This document shows positions 1-9,250 of a stretch of 64,000 nt of DNA, one piece after another. The number at the start of each line of letters is the position of its first letter. Position 1 is the first letter of the stretch. The position numbers and the translations under genes are program-made. Location: positions 620,001-684,000 of the forward strand of contig NZ_CP039249.1 of NCBI RefSeq assembly GCF_004795835.1, in the 5' to 3' direction. Source of the DNA: Sphingomonas sp. PAMC26645. GTDB lineage: Bacteria; Pseudomonadota; Alphaproteobacteria; Sphingomonadales; Sphingomonadaceae. Below the pieces are notes generated by a model that was not told the DNA's origin, did no database searches, and saw only the letters and a program-made list of their open reading frames with translations.

Positions 1-950
1 GGTTCGAGGCCGGTGATCGCGATCGGCCGGCGGTTCAAATCGTAGAACACGTCGTCGCCGTTCGACGTGTTGACCCAACCGCCGACCTTGTACGCGCCGA
101 CCCGGCCGTCGTCGTCGCCGCGCCGCCATTCGGCCTCGACAGGGATCAGCGCGCCGGTCGCACCGTGGAAATGGCCGATCACGAAGTCGTTATCGAGGTT
201 GCGCGGGTTCACTTCGTAGGCGGCGGTCTTCAATGTCAGGTGATCGTTGACGTCGTATCGCAACCGCGCGCCCCATTGGCTGACCGGCCAGTTCTGCCAA
301 TAATCGCCGTTCAGATTGCCCGGCGGCGCACCGCAGAAGCTGAGGTTCTGGAAATAGCACGAGAAGGACGCGAAATCCTCGCCCGGATTGGTGCGGCCGA
401 TCTTGAGTTCGAGCTTTTCGCCAAGTTTCTGCTCGTACCAGAATTGTGTGAGGCGGACGGTCTGCCCGCGGCCGTACACTTCCTGGACCTGTTGCAGCAC
501 GCCGAGATTGGCGTCCGCACCCAGATCGCGGCCACGGCGGTAGGTGATGGTCGCCTGGAACGCACCGCCCCTGAGGCCGACGACCTTGTCGAGATCGAGG
601 AGCACGCCGACGTCGAACTGACCGGTCTCGCGCAACAGTTTCCGGTCGCCGCCGGAAAAATTATACGCGCTTTCGGAGGCATAGCGCGCGCTGAGCCCAA
701 TCCCGCGATCGGCCAATCGTTTGCGGATATCGAACCAGTCGGCGAACAGGCCGGGGGGCGGTGTACGCTGCGTATCGGCGGTCAGCGCAGAGGGTGAGAG
801 ATCGCTGTCACGGCGCACGCCGGAGCGCGGGCGGTGCTGCGTGTCGGTCGCACTGCTGCCGGGGGTCTGCTTGGCGGTATCCTGCGCGGAGACCTGACCG
901 GGTATTGCGAGCGTCAACGCTGCAGCTGCACAGAACCGCCAATTTCCCAT
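1..950 (-). CDS. OprB-family carbohydrate porin (3' end cut by window edge)
   Basis: Outer-membrane porin of the OprB type, which in this family mediates passive sugar uptake. The reverse strand reads from ATG at 950 without a stop to the window edge. It opens with a signal peptide (MGNWRFCAAAALTLAIPGQ, likely cleavage VSA|QD), then a low-complexity linker and the family's N-terminal block GLFADWFDIRKRLADRGIGL, followed by beta-strand segments such as QFDVGVLLDLDKVVGLRGG and LTQFWYEQKLGEKLELKIGR. About 316 residues are visible; OprB proteins usually exceed 400, so the C-terminal strands lie outside the window. Family assignment is firm; substrate is not known. Confidence 0.85.
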   Translation of the reverse strand, partial: MGNWRFCAAAALTLAIPGQVSAQDTAKQTPGSSATDTQHRPRSGVRRDSDLSPSALTADTQRTPPPGLFADWFDIRKRLADRGIGLSARYASESAYNFSGGDRKLLRETGQFDVGVLLDLDKVVGLRGGAFQATITYRRGRDLGADANLGVLQQVQEVYGRGQTVRLTQFWYEQKLGEKLELKIGRTNPGEDFASFSCYFQNLSFCGAPPGNLNGDYWQNWPVSQWGARLRYDVNDHLTLKTAAYEVNPRNLDNDFVIGHFHGATGALIPVEAEWRRGDDDGRVGAYKVGGWVNTSNGDDVFYDLNRRPIAITGLE

Positions 951-1060
951 AACGCCCACCTGTTTTTCGTAACCTGTATCAATCCCGTATACCGGGCATC
1001 GGCTGTTCGGAACCCTTGTCCAAAGGTATGTCTTGATGAGGCGCGCGCCTTCCGGTTCTG

Positions 1061-1135
1061 CCGCAAAGGCGGGAGCCCAGGGGGCCAGACGATATCGTGG
1101 GTGACTCCTTGACCCCCGCATTCGCGAGGGAACAG
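1061..1135. repeat. decayed palindromic repeat (hairpin-CCAG type, family D)
   Basis: Left arm GCCGCAAAGGCGGGAGCCCAG and, about 30 bases on, a degenerate inverted arm whose reverse complement reads roughly CCCTCGCGAATGCGGGGGTC. It resembles the better copies at 49881-49938 and 53228-53305. It lies between the divergent-ended porin promoter region and the 3' end of ftsK. The rest of 951-1161 shows no gene. Confidence 0.5.
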
Positions 1136-1161
1136 GGAAGCGAACAACCGCGCGGGCGACT

Positions 1162-3474
1162 TTAGATCGCATGCCCCTCGGTATCGCGCAGCACTTCGCG
1201 GCGGCCGACATGATCCGGCCGGCCGACGATGCCGTCCTTCTCCATCCGCTCGATCAGCCGCGCAGCCGAATTGTAGCCGATCCGCAACTGGCGCTGGAGC
1301 CACGAGGTCGACGCCTTCTGCGACTCGCACACCAGCTGGATCGCCTGGCGATATTGCTGGTCTTCCGCCGAGTCTTCCCCGGTCGGCGAGCCCTCCAATG
1401 CGAAGCTCTCCTCGGGCTCCTCAGTCACCGACGAGATGTAATCGGGCAGCCCCTGCGAGCGCCAATGATCCGCCACCAGCCGCACTTCGTCATCGGTCAC
1501 GAACGGCCCGTGGACACGGACGATGCCCTTGCCGCCGGGCATGTAGAGCATGTCGCCCTTGCCCAGCAGCTGCTCCGCGCCCTGTTCGCCGAGGATGGTG
1601 CGCGAATCGATCTTCGAGGTGACATGGAAGCTGATCCGGGTCGGCAGGTTGGCCTTGATGACGCCGGTGATGACGTCGACCGACGGCCGCTGCGTCGCCA
1701 AGATCAGGTGGATGCCCGCCGCTCGTGCCTTCTGCGCAAGCCGCTGGATGAGGAATTCGACCTCCTTGCCCGCGGTCATCATCAGATCGGCGAGCTCGTC
1801 GACGATGACGACGATCTGCGGCAGGACGTCGTATTCGAGCTTCTCCTCCTCGTACATCGGCGCGCCGGTATCCGGGTGATACCCCGTCTGCACCTTGCGC
1901 CCGAGCGGTTGCCCCTTGGCCTTCGCACCGCGCACCTTGTCGTTGAAGCCGGCAAGGCTGCGCACGCCAACGGAGGACATCTGGCGATAGCGGTCCTCCA
2001 TCGTCTCGACCGCCCATTTCAGCGCGCGCACCGCCTTGGCGGGATCGGTGACGACCGGCGACAGCAGATGCGGAATGTCGTCGTACATGCTCAGTTCGAG
2101 CATCTTCGGATCGATCATGATCATCCGGCACTGGTTCGGCGTCAGCTTGTACAGCAGCGACAGGATCATGCTGTTCAGGCCGACCGACTTGCCCGAGCCG
2201 GTCGTGCCCGCGACCAGCAGATGCGGCATCGGCGCGAGATCGGCGATCACCGAATCGCCCGCGATGTTCTTGCCGAGGATGATCGGCAACTGCGCCGACT
2301 GGTCCTCGAACGTCTGGCTGCCGACGAGTTCGTGCAGACTGACTGCTTCACGCCGCGCATTCGGCAACTCGATGCCGATCACGTTGCGCCCGGGAATCAC
2401 CGCGACGCGTGCGGAAATCGCGGACATGTTGCGCGCGATGTCGTCGGCCAGCGCGATCACGCGGCTCGCCTTGATGCCGGGCGCGGGCTCGAGTTCGTAC
2501 ATCGTCACGACCGGGCCCGGCCGGACCTCGATGATCGAGCCCTTGACGTGGAAGTCGTCGAGCACGTTCTCGAGCAGCCGGGCGTTGCGCTCCAGCCCCG
2601 CCTTGTCGATGACATTGCCCTGGCTCGGCGGCGACGGCGTCAGCAGGTCCAGGCTCGGCAGCGTGAAATTGTCGCGCAGGTCGAGCGACGACTGGCGCTC
2701 CTTGGGCTTGGCCTGCGACGGCGCGTTCTGGCGATCCGCGATCACCGGGGCAGGGCGCGGGTCGGGCTCGGCAACCGCGCGCGGCTCGACCGGCTTGCGC
2801 GTCAAGGTCAGCGGTTCGTCGTCGTCCTCGTCGATCTCCGCGAAGCCGTCATAGCCCAGCGCCTCGGTCCGATTGCGGCGGGGAAGGCGCCATTTGCGGT
2901 CGCCGAGATCGATCTCGATGCTCTTGCCCCAGACGATCGCGCCGGCGATCGCCGCGACCAGCCCGATCGCGCGGGCGGACCAGAGCTCGGCGACCGGCTG
3001 GCCGATGAAGCTCAACGCCCAGTGTACCGCGCTGGAGACCGACAGGCCGATCACGCCGCCCCATCCAGCGGGGAGCGCGAGCACCGACGTGCCCGATACG
3101 AACGCCAGCGCGCTCGCCATCAGCGCGACGCCGATCGCCGCGCCGCGCACCATCCGCAGCCAATGCCCGAGCGGCGCGTCACGCCACAGTCGCATCCCGA
3201 GGATCGGCCCGATCGGCAGCAGCAACGCAACCACCGGCCCGAACAGCGTGAGCGCGATATCGGCGAACCATGCACCCGGCGGCCCGACCAGATTGGCGGG
3301 GTCGCCGCCCGACGCGGTGTTCAGCGCGGGGTCGCTCGGGTGATAGCTCGCCAACGCCAGCGCCATCAGCAGCGTTCCGACGAACAACGCGATCGCCGCG
3401 ATCAGCGCGCCGCTGCGGACGGCACCCGCCTTCACCGTCTCACGCCACAAGGCTGGCTGCGCGCGGCTGGCCAT
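1162..3474 (-). CDS. ftsK: DNA translocase FtsK
   Basis: Septum-anchored DNA pump that moves chromosome termini during division. The 770-residue protein has hydrophobic segments in the first ~185 residues (for example 22-43, 70-93, 109-135, 168-183), an acidic linker (~205-265), then the alpha/beta motor: Walker A AGTTGSGKS at about 422-430 and Walker B VVIVDELAD at about 555-563. The C-terminal winged-helix gamma domain, which in this family reads KOPS sequences, is about 700-765 (GYNSAARLIERMEKDGIVG). Length and order match bacterial FtsK/SpoIIIE. It is monocistronic here, with the ubiquinone hydroxylase gene diverging upstream. Confidence 0.97.
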   Translation of the reverse strand: MASRAQPALWRETVKAGAVRSGALIAAIALFVGTLLMALALASYHPSDPALNTASGGDPANLVGPPGAWFADIALTLFGPVVALLLPIGPILGMRLWRDAPLGHWLRMVRGAAIGVALMASALAFVSGTSVLALPAGWGGVIGLSVSSAVHWALSFIGQPVAELWSARAIGLVAAIAGAIVWGKSIEIDLGDRKWRLPRRNRTEALGYDGFAEIDEDDDEPLTLTRKPVEPRAVAEPDPRPAPVIADRQNAPSQAKPKERQSSLDLRDNFTLPSLDLLTPSPPSQGNVIDKAGLERNARLLENVLDDFHVKGSIIEVRPGPVVTMYELEPAPGIKASRVIALADDIARNMSAISARVAVIPGRNVIGIELPNARREAVSLHELVGSQTFEDQSAQLPIILGKNIAGDSVIADLAPMPHLLVAGTTGSGKSVGLNSMILSLLYKLTPNQCRMIMIDPKMLELSMYDDIPHLLSPVVTDPAKAVRALKWAVETMEDRYRQMSSVGVRSLAGFNDKVRGAKAKGQPLGRKVQTGYHPDTGAPMYEEEKLEYDVLPQIVVIVDELADLMMTAGKEVEFLIQRLAQKARAAGIHLILATQRPSVDVITGVIKANLPTRISFHVTSKIDSRTILGEQGAEQLLGKGDMLYMPGGKGIVRVHGPFVTDDEVRLVADHWRSQGLPDYISSVTEEPEESFALEGSPTGEDSAEDQQYRQAIQLVCESQKASTSWLQRQLRIGYNSAARLIERMEKDGIVGRPDHVGRREVLRDTEGHAI

Positions 3475-3491
3475 GACCCGTATTCTCCAGA

Positions 3492-3508
3492 TTCTCTACA
3501 ATAGAGAA
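3492..3508. promoter_or_regulatory. palindrome upstream of ftsK (candidate operator)
   Basis: Perfect inverted repeat TTCTCTA-CAA-TAGAGAA starting 18 bases before the ftsK ATG. It is AT-rich against a GC-rich background. It could be a regulator site or part of the promoter; nothing identifies a binding protein. Confidence 0.35.
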
Positions 3509-3617
3509 ATGCATCGTCCCCGGCAGCGTCAACGTCAAGATAACCGCGCTGCAACACGGGTTAAACCGCGTCGGGAACGTCGTTGGCAGCGACCGGCTAG
3601 CGGGATAAAGCGGCCTC

Positions 3618-4832
3618 ATGGACACAGATGTAATCATCCTCGGTGGCGGGCTGGTCGGCGCGACGCTCGCCGTGGCGCTCGACGTGCACGGCATCTCGAC
3701 GATCGTGATCGACCCCGCGGACCCCGCGGTGACGCTGGCGCCGGGCTTCGACGGCCGTGCGTCGGCGGTGGCAAGCGCGAGCCACCGCATGCTCGACGCG
3801 ATCGGCATCGGCGCGACGCTGGCGGGGCAGGGCTGTGCGATCCGTCAGATCCGGGTGAGCGACGGCCTCGAACCCGGCGCGCTTGATTTCGTCCCCGCCG
3901 CGGACGATGGCGCGCTCGGCACGATGTACGAGAACAAGCTTCTCCGCCGCACACTGTTCGACGCGGCGACCGCCGCGCCGCATGTCGACCTGCGCATGCA
4001 GACGCGCGCGACGTCGGTCGACCGTGCCGAATCGGGCGTTACCGCCACGCTGGACTCTGGCGACGTCATTCGCGCGCCGCTGTTGATCGCCGCGGAGGGC
4101 CGCAATTCGCCGACGCGCGAGGCCGCAGGGATCACGATCGCACGCTGGTCGTACGAGCACACCGCGATCATCGCCGCGTTCCACCACGAGCGTTCGCACG
4201 AGGATGTCGCGTACGAGATCTTCTACGCGAGCGGCCCGTTCGCGCTGCTCCCGCTGCCGGATGATGCGGACGGTCACCGCTCGGCGATCGTCTGGACGGT
4301 CGACGCGAAGAACGCGCCCGGCATGCTGAAGCTCGGCGACCGCGCGTTCCTCGCCGAAGCCGAGAAGAGCATGGGCGGCTTCCTCGGCAAGCTGTCGATG
4401 GCGACGCCGCGGTCGAGCTACCCGCTCGGCTTCCACCACGCCGCACGCATCACCGACACGCGTCTCGCATTGGTCGGCGACGCTGGCCACGGCATCCACC
4501 CAATCGCCGGGCAGGGGCTCAATCTCGGCTTCCGCGACGTCGCGACGCTCGCCGAAGTGCTGGTCGAGGGCAAGCGGCTCGGGCTCGATCTCGGCGACGC
4601 GGCATTGCTCGCGCGCTACCAGCGCTGGCGCGGGCTCGACACGTTCATGACCGCCGCCGCCACCGACACGCTCACCCGCCTGTTCGGCATCCCCGGCAAG
4701 ACTGCCAGCGCCGTGCGTCGGTTCGGTATCAGCGCGGTCAACGCGATCCCGCCGCTGAAGGACCGCTTCATGGCGGAAGCACGCGGTGAATCGGGTGACT
4801 TGCCCAAGCTGTTGCAGGGTCTCAAAATCTAA
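3618..4832 (+). CDS. UbiH/UbiF/COQ6-family FAD-dependent hydroxylase
   Basis: Flavoprotein monooxygenase of the ubiquinone-biosynthesis hydroxylase family, expected to hydroxylate the ubiquinone aromatic ring. The 404-residue product shows the N-terminal dinucleotide-binding motif GGGLVG at residues 9-14 and the second FAD motif LVGDAGHGIHPIAGQGLNLG near residue 285. Length is typical. Sphingomonads carry several members acting at different ring positions, so UbiH, UbiF or UbiM cannot be distinguished by sight. Its last bases overlap the convergent DUF2238 gene by 11 nt. Confidence 0.88.
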   Translation: MDTDVIILGGGLVGATLAVALDVHGISTIVIDPADPAVTLAPGFDGRASAVASASHRMLDAIGIGATLAGQGCAIRQIRVSDGLEPGALDFVPAADDGALGTMYENKLLRRTLFDAATAAPHVDLRMQTRATSVDRAESGVTATLDSGDVIRAPLLIAAEGRNSPTREAAGITIARWSYEHTAIIAAFHHERSHEDVAYEIFYASGPFALLPLPDDADGHRSAIVWTVDAKNAPGMLKLGDRAFLAEAEKSMGGFLGKLSMATPRSSYPLGFHHAARITDTRLALVGDAGHGIHPIAGQGLNLGFRDVATLAEVLVEGKRLGLDLGDAALLARYQRWRGLDTFMTAAATDTLTRLFGIPGKTASAVRRFGISAVNAIPPLKDRFMAEARGESGDLPKLLQGLKI

Positions 4833-5436
4833 GGCCGGCAATCTGCCTGTCGTGAACGCGCGATAGCAGGAGCAACGCGAGTATGGCGCCGACCAGGCAC
4901 ATCAGCATGTCCCACTGCGTATCCCACGGGTCGCCCTGCGTCCCGAGAAACGCGTCCGCGCCTTGGCCGAGCGCGACGGCGGCGCCGAACTCGATCAGTT
5001 CATACAAGGCGCTGACGGACAGGCAGTAGGCGAGGACGGTGACGACCAGGAGCCGACTGGACGCGATGCTGCCGGTCCGGACGAGGATCTCGCGCAGCAC
5101 GATCGCGGGCACGAAGCCCTGCATCAGATGGCCGAACCGATCATAGGGATTGCGGGCGAGATGCAGCCAGTCCTGCACCGCGAAACCGATCGGTACGCGG
5201 GCATAGGTGTAAGCGCCGCCCAGCATCAGGACGAAACCGTGAAGCGCGATCAGCTCGAGGGCGAGCGTCGTGAACGCGAAGCTGCGTCGCAGGGCGACCA
5301 ATATGGGGAAGGCGATGAGGACGGGTGCGATCTCCATCCACCACGTCGCGCGGTCGGCGGGGGCCCAACCGGATGCCACGAGCCCGATCGACCACAGGAT
5401 TGCCAATATGGGAAGCCGGCGGTCGGTCGAGGTCAT
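4822..5436 (-). CDS. DUF2238 (YjdF-type) integral membrane protein
   Basis: Predicted inner-membrane protein of 204 residues with about six hydrophobic segments. The family block YDRFGHLMQGFVPAIVLREI (residues ~98-117), the following ALYELIEFGAAVALG and the QGDPWDTQWDM block identify DUF2238 (YjdF-like). No biochemical function is established for the family. It converges on the hydroxylase gene with an 11-nt overlap of the 3' ends. No strong Shine-Dalgarno precedes the chosen ATG. Confidence 0.8.
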   Translation of the reverse strand: MTSTDRRLPILAILWSIGLVASGWAPADRATWWMEIAPVLIAFPILVALRRSFAFTTLALELIALHGFVLMLGGAYTYARVPIGFAVQDWLHLARNPYDRFGHLMQGFVPAIVLREILVRTGSIASSRLLVVTVLAYCLSVSALYELIEFGAAVALGQGADAFLGTQGDPWDTQWDMLMCLVGAILALLLLSRVHDRQIAGLRF

Positions 5437-5522
5437 GATGCGCTTTCGTCGAAGGGCAGGGTCCGTGCCGACCGTCGAGCGAACGGAACCTGCACGGTCC
5501 TGGCAGAGGCCCTCCTAATCGA

Positions 5523-6182
5523 TCAGCCGGTCTTCAGCCACTGGCGGAGCAGCGCGGTGACTTCGCCGGGACGCTCCATCGGTGCGAGGTGGCCGCAGGA
5601 GCGCAGCATGTGAAACCGCGAGCCCTCAATCCGCGCACTCAGCGCGCGTGCGTCGTCGGGGGTGCAGATCAGGTCGCGGTCGCCGACCGCCACCAGCGTC
5701 GGGACGTGGATCGCGGCGATCGCCTCGCTGATGTCGGGACGCGCGAGCAGTGCGCGTTGCTGGCGTTCGAAGACGGTCTGGCCGACGCGCTCCGCCATCG
5801 CCTGCGCAGGGCCGGCGACGATCGCGGTCAGGCGCGGGTCGGCGTGCGGCGCGGTGGCGAGCAGGCCCTGGCCGACGACGGTGCGCGGGCGTACCTCCAT
5901 CGACGCGCGCGTGCCGAACAGCGCGATCCGCTCGATACGGTCGGGGGCTTGCCGCACCATCTCCATCGCGACGTAGCCGCCGAGGCTGACGCCTGCGACC
6001 GCGAACCGTGGCGGTGCGCTGGCGAGCACGCGCGCGGCCATTTCGGACAACGTATCGTCCTGCGACAGGTCGCCGAAATCGACTTGTGCGACGGCGGCGA
6101 GGTCGACGATCTGGCGCGCCCAGAGCTGCCCGTCGCAGCCCATCGCGGGGAGCAGCATCAACGGTGTACGCGGTCGGACCAT
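5523..6182 (-). CDS. alpha/beta hydrolase
   Basis: Serine hydrolase of 219 residues with the nucleophile elbow GVSLGG (Ser66), an acid in the VGDRD segment (about residue 168-170) and a C-terminal His in CGHLAP (His198), a complete catalytic triad by position. The ATG at 6182 is preferred because CCGGAG lies 8 nt upstream; an in-frame GTG at 6221, one base past the stop of the CitMHS gene, lacks a good ribosome-binding site. It lies directly downstream of the CitMHS symporter and is probably co-transcribed. Substrate is unknown; a small ester or lactone would fit an uptake operon, but this is inference. Confidence 0.85.
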   Translation of the reverse strand: MVRPRTPLMLLPAMGCDGQLWARQIVDLAAVAQVDFGDLSQDDTLSEMAARVLASAPPRFAVAGVSLGGYVAMEMVRQAPDRIERIALFGTRASMEVRPRTVVGQGLLATAPHADPRLTAIVAGPAQAMAERVGQTVFERQQRALLARPDISEAIAAIHVPTLVAVGDRDLICTPDDARALSARIEGSRFHMLRSCGHLAPMERPGEVTALLRQWLKTG

Positions 6183-6222
6183 GCGAAATCTCCGGTAGCG
6201 GCGGGTTGCGGGGATGCTCACG

Positions 6223-7524
6223 TCAGGCGACGAACGGGAAGGCGAGCGCGATCATGCCGACGATCGTCATCACGACGCAGACCGCGATCGCGGGCACGAG
6301 CGTGAAGCGCTGGTGATCGGCGAGGTCGATCCCGACCAGGCTGACCAGCAGATAGGTCGACGGCACCAGCGGGCTGAGCAGGTGGACCGGTTGGCCCATC
6401 AGCGACGCGCGGGCGATCGCCTCGGGCGCGACGCCGTAATGCGCGCCGGCCTCGGCGAGGATCGGCAGCATCCCGAAATAGAACGCGTCGTTCGAGATGA
6501 AGAAGGTGAACGGCATGCTCAGCACCGCAGTGATCGGCGCCATGTACGGCCCGAGCGCGGGCGGGATCACGCCGACCACCGCCTTGCTCATCGCCTCGAC
6601 CATGCCGGTGCCGCCGAGAATACCGGTGAAGATGCCTGCCGCGAAGATCAGCGACACCACCGCCAGCACGTTGCCGGCATGCGCGGAAATGCGCTCCTTC
6701 TGATCGGCGACGCCGGGATAATTGACGATCATCGCGATCGCGAACGCCAACATCATCAGCACCGACAAGGGGAGAATGCCCCACACCAGCAACGTCAGCA
6801 GCGTGATGACGAGCGCGGCGTTGAACCAGATCAGCTTCGGGCGGCGTGCCTCGGGATATTGCGAGACCGCCATGCCGGTGAACTCGGTGTCCGCGGTGAT
6901 CCCCGCTTCACCCATCCGCACGCGCTCCTTGCGCCCGAAATACACGGCGAGGCCGATCAGGAAGGCGAGGCCGGCGATCATGCCGGGGATCAGCGGGAGG
7001 AACAGTGTCGCGGGATCGAGCTTCAGCGCACTTGCGGCGCGCGCGGTCGGGCCGCCCCACGGCGTCAGGTTCATGATCCCGCTCGTCGTCATCAACAGGC
7101 AGACAAGATACAGCCGGTTCATGTTGAAGCGCTTGTAGAGCGGCAACAGCGCGGCGATCGTGATGATGTAGGTGGTCGACCCGTCGCCATCGAGGCTGAC
7201 GAGCGCGCACAGCACGACCGTCCCGATCAGGATCCGCATCGGATCGCCGTGGACCATCCGGATCAGCCGTCCGACCAGTGGATCGAACAGGCCCGTGTCG
7301 GTCATCGTCGAGAAGAACAGGATCGCGAACAGCAGCATGACGCCGGTCGGCGCGAGGTTCTTGATGCCGTCGATCATCATCGGGCCGAGACCCGCGGCCT
7401 CGCCAGCGAACACGCCGAAGATCGACGGAATCACGATGAGCGCGACCAGCGGCGTCATCTTCTTGGTCATGATCAACGTCATGAACGTGGCGACCATCAG
7501 GAAGCCGAGCAGGGCAAGGTTCAT
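6223..7524 (-). CDS. CitMHS-family citrate/H+ (metal-citrate) symporter
   Basis: Inner-membrane secondary transporter of 433 residues with about 11-12 hydrophobic segments. The opening (MNLALLGFLMVATFMTLIMT) and the internal block WGGPTARAASALK are characteristic of CitMHS proteins, which import citrate with protons, often as a divalent-metal complex. It is followed after one or about 40 bases by the alpha/beta hydrolase gene on the same strand. An outer-membrane porin, binding protein and TctDE-like sensor pair lie just upstream, which supports a tricarboxylate uptake role. Confidence 0.88.
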   Translation of the reverse strand: MNLALLGFLMVATFMTLIMTKKMTPLVALIVIPSIFGVFAGEAAGLGPMMIDGIKNLAPTGVMLLFAILFFSTMTDTGLFDPLVGRLIRMVHGDPMRILIGTVVLCALVSLDGDGSTTYIITIAALLPLYKRFNMNRLYLVCLLMTTSGIMNLTPWGGPTARAASALKLDPATLFLPLIPGMIAGLAFLIGLAVYFGRKERVRMGEAGITADTEFTGMAVSQYPEARRPKLIWFNAALVITLLTLLVWGILPLSVLMMLAFAIAMIVNYPGVADQKERISAHAGNVLAVVSLIFAAGIFTGILGGTGMVEAMSKAVVGVIPPALGPYMAPITAVLSMPFTFFISNDAFYFGMLPILAEAGAHYGVAPEAIARASLMGQPVHLLSPLVPSTYLLVSLVGIDLADHQRFTLVPAIAVCVVMTIVGMIALAFPFVA

Positions 7525-7623
7525 CGCATCGTCCTAGTGAAGGGCGTGAATAGGGGGGTGGGGGTGGCAGGCATTGCCGCCGTTACTGTCGCAGGAGCCG
7601 CCACACGGGCAGCCGCAAGCACC

Positions 7624-7708
7624 CCGTCATCCTGACGAAAGTCAGGACCCAGGGTTGCGAGGTGCAGTGCTGCGTGGCTCTGGGTCCTGACTTTCGTCAG
7701 GATGACGG
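7624..7708. repeat. palindromic intergenic repeat, family C copy 1
   Basis: Inverted pair with outer arms CCGTCATCC/GGATGACGG. Each arm carries a nested hairpin CCTGAC-GAAA-GTCAGG followed by ACCCAG, with about 25 bases between arms. Related copies are at 47724-47805 and 50936-51019. It fills most of the gap between the porin and CitMHS genes and could also stop transcription from the porin gene. Confidence 0.9.
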
Positions 7709-7756
7709 AACGCGGGGGGCTGATTGCAGCGGTAAAAACAGGACCAGCAGCCAGCA

Positions 7757-9250
7757 TCAGAACGTAACCCCGACGCGGGCGCTAAGCGTCTGGCCGCTGT
7801 CGTTGCCGACATTGTCGCCGGCGCGGTTGTCGGTGTTCCACTGGATCGCGTTCACCTGGAAGCGGGTGAAGCTGTTGAGGTACCAGTTGACCCCGACGGT
7901 CGCCGCCCAGCCATCGCCGCCGGTCAGCAGATTGTCGAAATCTAGGCTTTCGTAGCGTGCTGTCAGCTCGATCGCGCCGACCCCGCCGTCGAAGGTCGGC
8001 TTCAACACCTTGGGCTGGCCGAAGCTGCCGAGCCGCGGGTTGTACGGCGGCAGGTCGCCGGTCAGGAACAGCCCGCCCGAGACGCTCCATGCCTTGCTGA
8101 CGAAATCGGGACGTCCGCCGTCGAGCCGTGCGTTGCGGCGGCCGGCTTCGCCCATCACCCACAACGGACCGCGATAGCCGCCGAGCTCGACGCCGTAGCC
8201 GGTCGTGCCGGTGCCGCCGATCAGCGGGCCGGTCGACACGCGCAACGCACCGTTGAAGCGGCCGCCGATCACCGTGTTGCGCGTCAGCGTGCCGGCGACC
8301 GAGGAGAGCGACTCGTCGAAGCCCCACGCGCCAATATGCAGCACGCCGGTATCGGACTTGATCGGGTTCCAGTGTGCGCGGCCGAGCACCGTGCGGCTGT
8401 CGCCGACGGTCTGCGTCCCGTCGATCCGGTCGCCAGTGATCGTCACCGATGCGTGGCCGGTCTTCCAGAAGATGCGCGGCATCACGCCAATGCCGTAGAA
8501 GCCGCGCTGCGGGATGATCGCAGTCGCGACCGTGGTACGCTCCAGGAATGGCGTCGAATCCGAGCCGGTCGAACCTTCGAAGCCGCGATCGTTGAACAGG
8601 TGGCCGGCGCGGACGTCGTAGTCGAGGCCCGGCTTGATCTTGTTGCGCCAGCCGACGAACGCGGTGACGACGTCGACCTCGTTCTCGGAGAAGTCGCTCT
8701 CGAACTGGTAGAAGAAGTGCGTGCCGACGCCGCCTTCGAGGCCGAGGCGGAGTGCGCGCATGCCGGTCGTGGTGATGTTGCGGCCATCGTATTTCGAGCC
8801 GAAGCTCGAGCTGACGTCGGTCAGGATGCGGCCGCGCGGCTTGAACGTGTAGACGCCGTCCGCCGAGTGGAACACAGGCAGGCCGGCGCCCCATTCGGTG
8901 GTCACGCCCGACGGATTGTCGCGTGCGGCAACCGCCTGCGCGACGCTGCGGTCGGCCGGGCCGGGGGGCGCGAGCTGCGGCGCGAACGGCACCGTGCGAC
9001 GCGGTTCGGTGTTCTGCGCGACCGCTTGCGGTGCGATCTGCACGGGCGGTACGGGCGCGGACGCCTGCGCGACGGCGGCGTTGTTCTCCAGCCGGTCGAG
9101 ACGCGACTTCAGCGCGGCGATCTCGGCGGCCTGCGCACGCACCAGCGCGGCGAGGTCGCCATCGGTCGGAGGCGATGTCGGGACTTGGGCCAGCGCCGGA
9201 GTCGCGGCGATCAGCGCGAGTGCGGCGCACCCGGTACGGAAGAGAGTCAT
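7757..9250 (-). CDS. phosphate-selective-type porin (OprO/OprP family)
   Basis: Outer-membrane channel of 497 residues. It has a signal peptide (MTLFRTGCAALALIAATPALA|Q), a short coiled segment (AALKSRLDRLENN) typical of trimeric porins, then beta strands ending in Phe (SARVGVTF), the usual outer-membrane assembly signal. OprO/P-type blocks include MRALRLGLEGGVG and FYQFESDFSENEVDV. Start: ATG 9250 with CCGGAG 8 nt upstream; a longer in-frame reading is only the shadow of the preceding gene. It overlaps the binding-protein stop by 4 nt (ATGA), so the two are translationally coupled. Despite the family name, many members pass organic anions. Confidence 0.9.
   Translation of the reverse strand: MTLFRTGCAALALIAATPALAQVPTSPPTDGDLAALVRAQAAEIAALKSRLDRLENNAAVAQASAPVPPVQIAPQAVAQNTEPRRTVPFAPQLAPPGPADRSVAQAVAARDNPSGVTTEWGAGLPVFHSADGVYTFKPRGRILTDVSSSFGSKYDGRNITTTGMRALRLGLEGGVGTHFFYQFESDFSENEVDVVTAFVGWRNKIKPGLDYDVRAGHLFNDRGFEGSTGSDSTPFLERTTVATAIIPQRGFYGIGVMPRIFWKTGHASVTITGDRIDGTQTVGDSRTVLGRAHWNPIKSDTGVLHIGAWGFDESLSSVAGTLTRNTVIGGRFNGALRVSTGPLIGGTGTTGYGVELGGYRGPLWVMGEAGRRNARLDGGRPDFVSKAWSVSGGLFLTGDLPPYNPRLGSFGQPKVLKPTFDGGVGAIELTARYESLDFDNLLTGGDGWAATVGVNWYLNSFTRFQVNAIQWNTDNRAGDNVGNDSGQTLSARVGVTF

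Noticed and set aside
1171..3504. A 777-codon open frame antisense to ftsK
   Set aside because: High-GC codon bias opens the opposite strand; the product is Arg/Asp-rich, lacks domains and mirrors ftsK codon positions.
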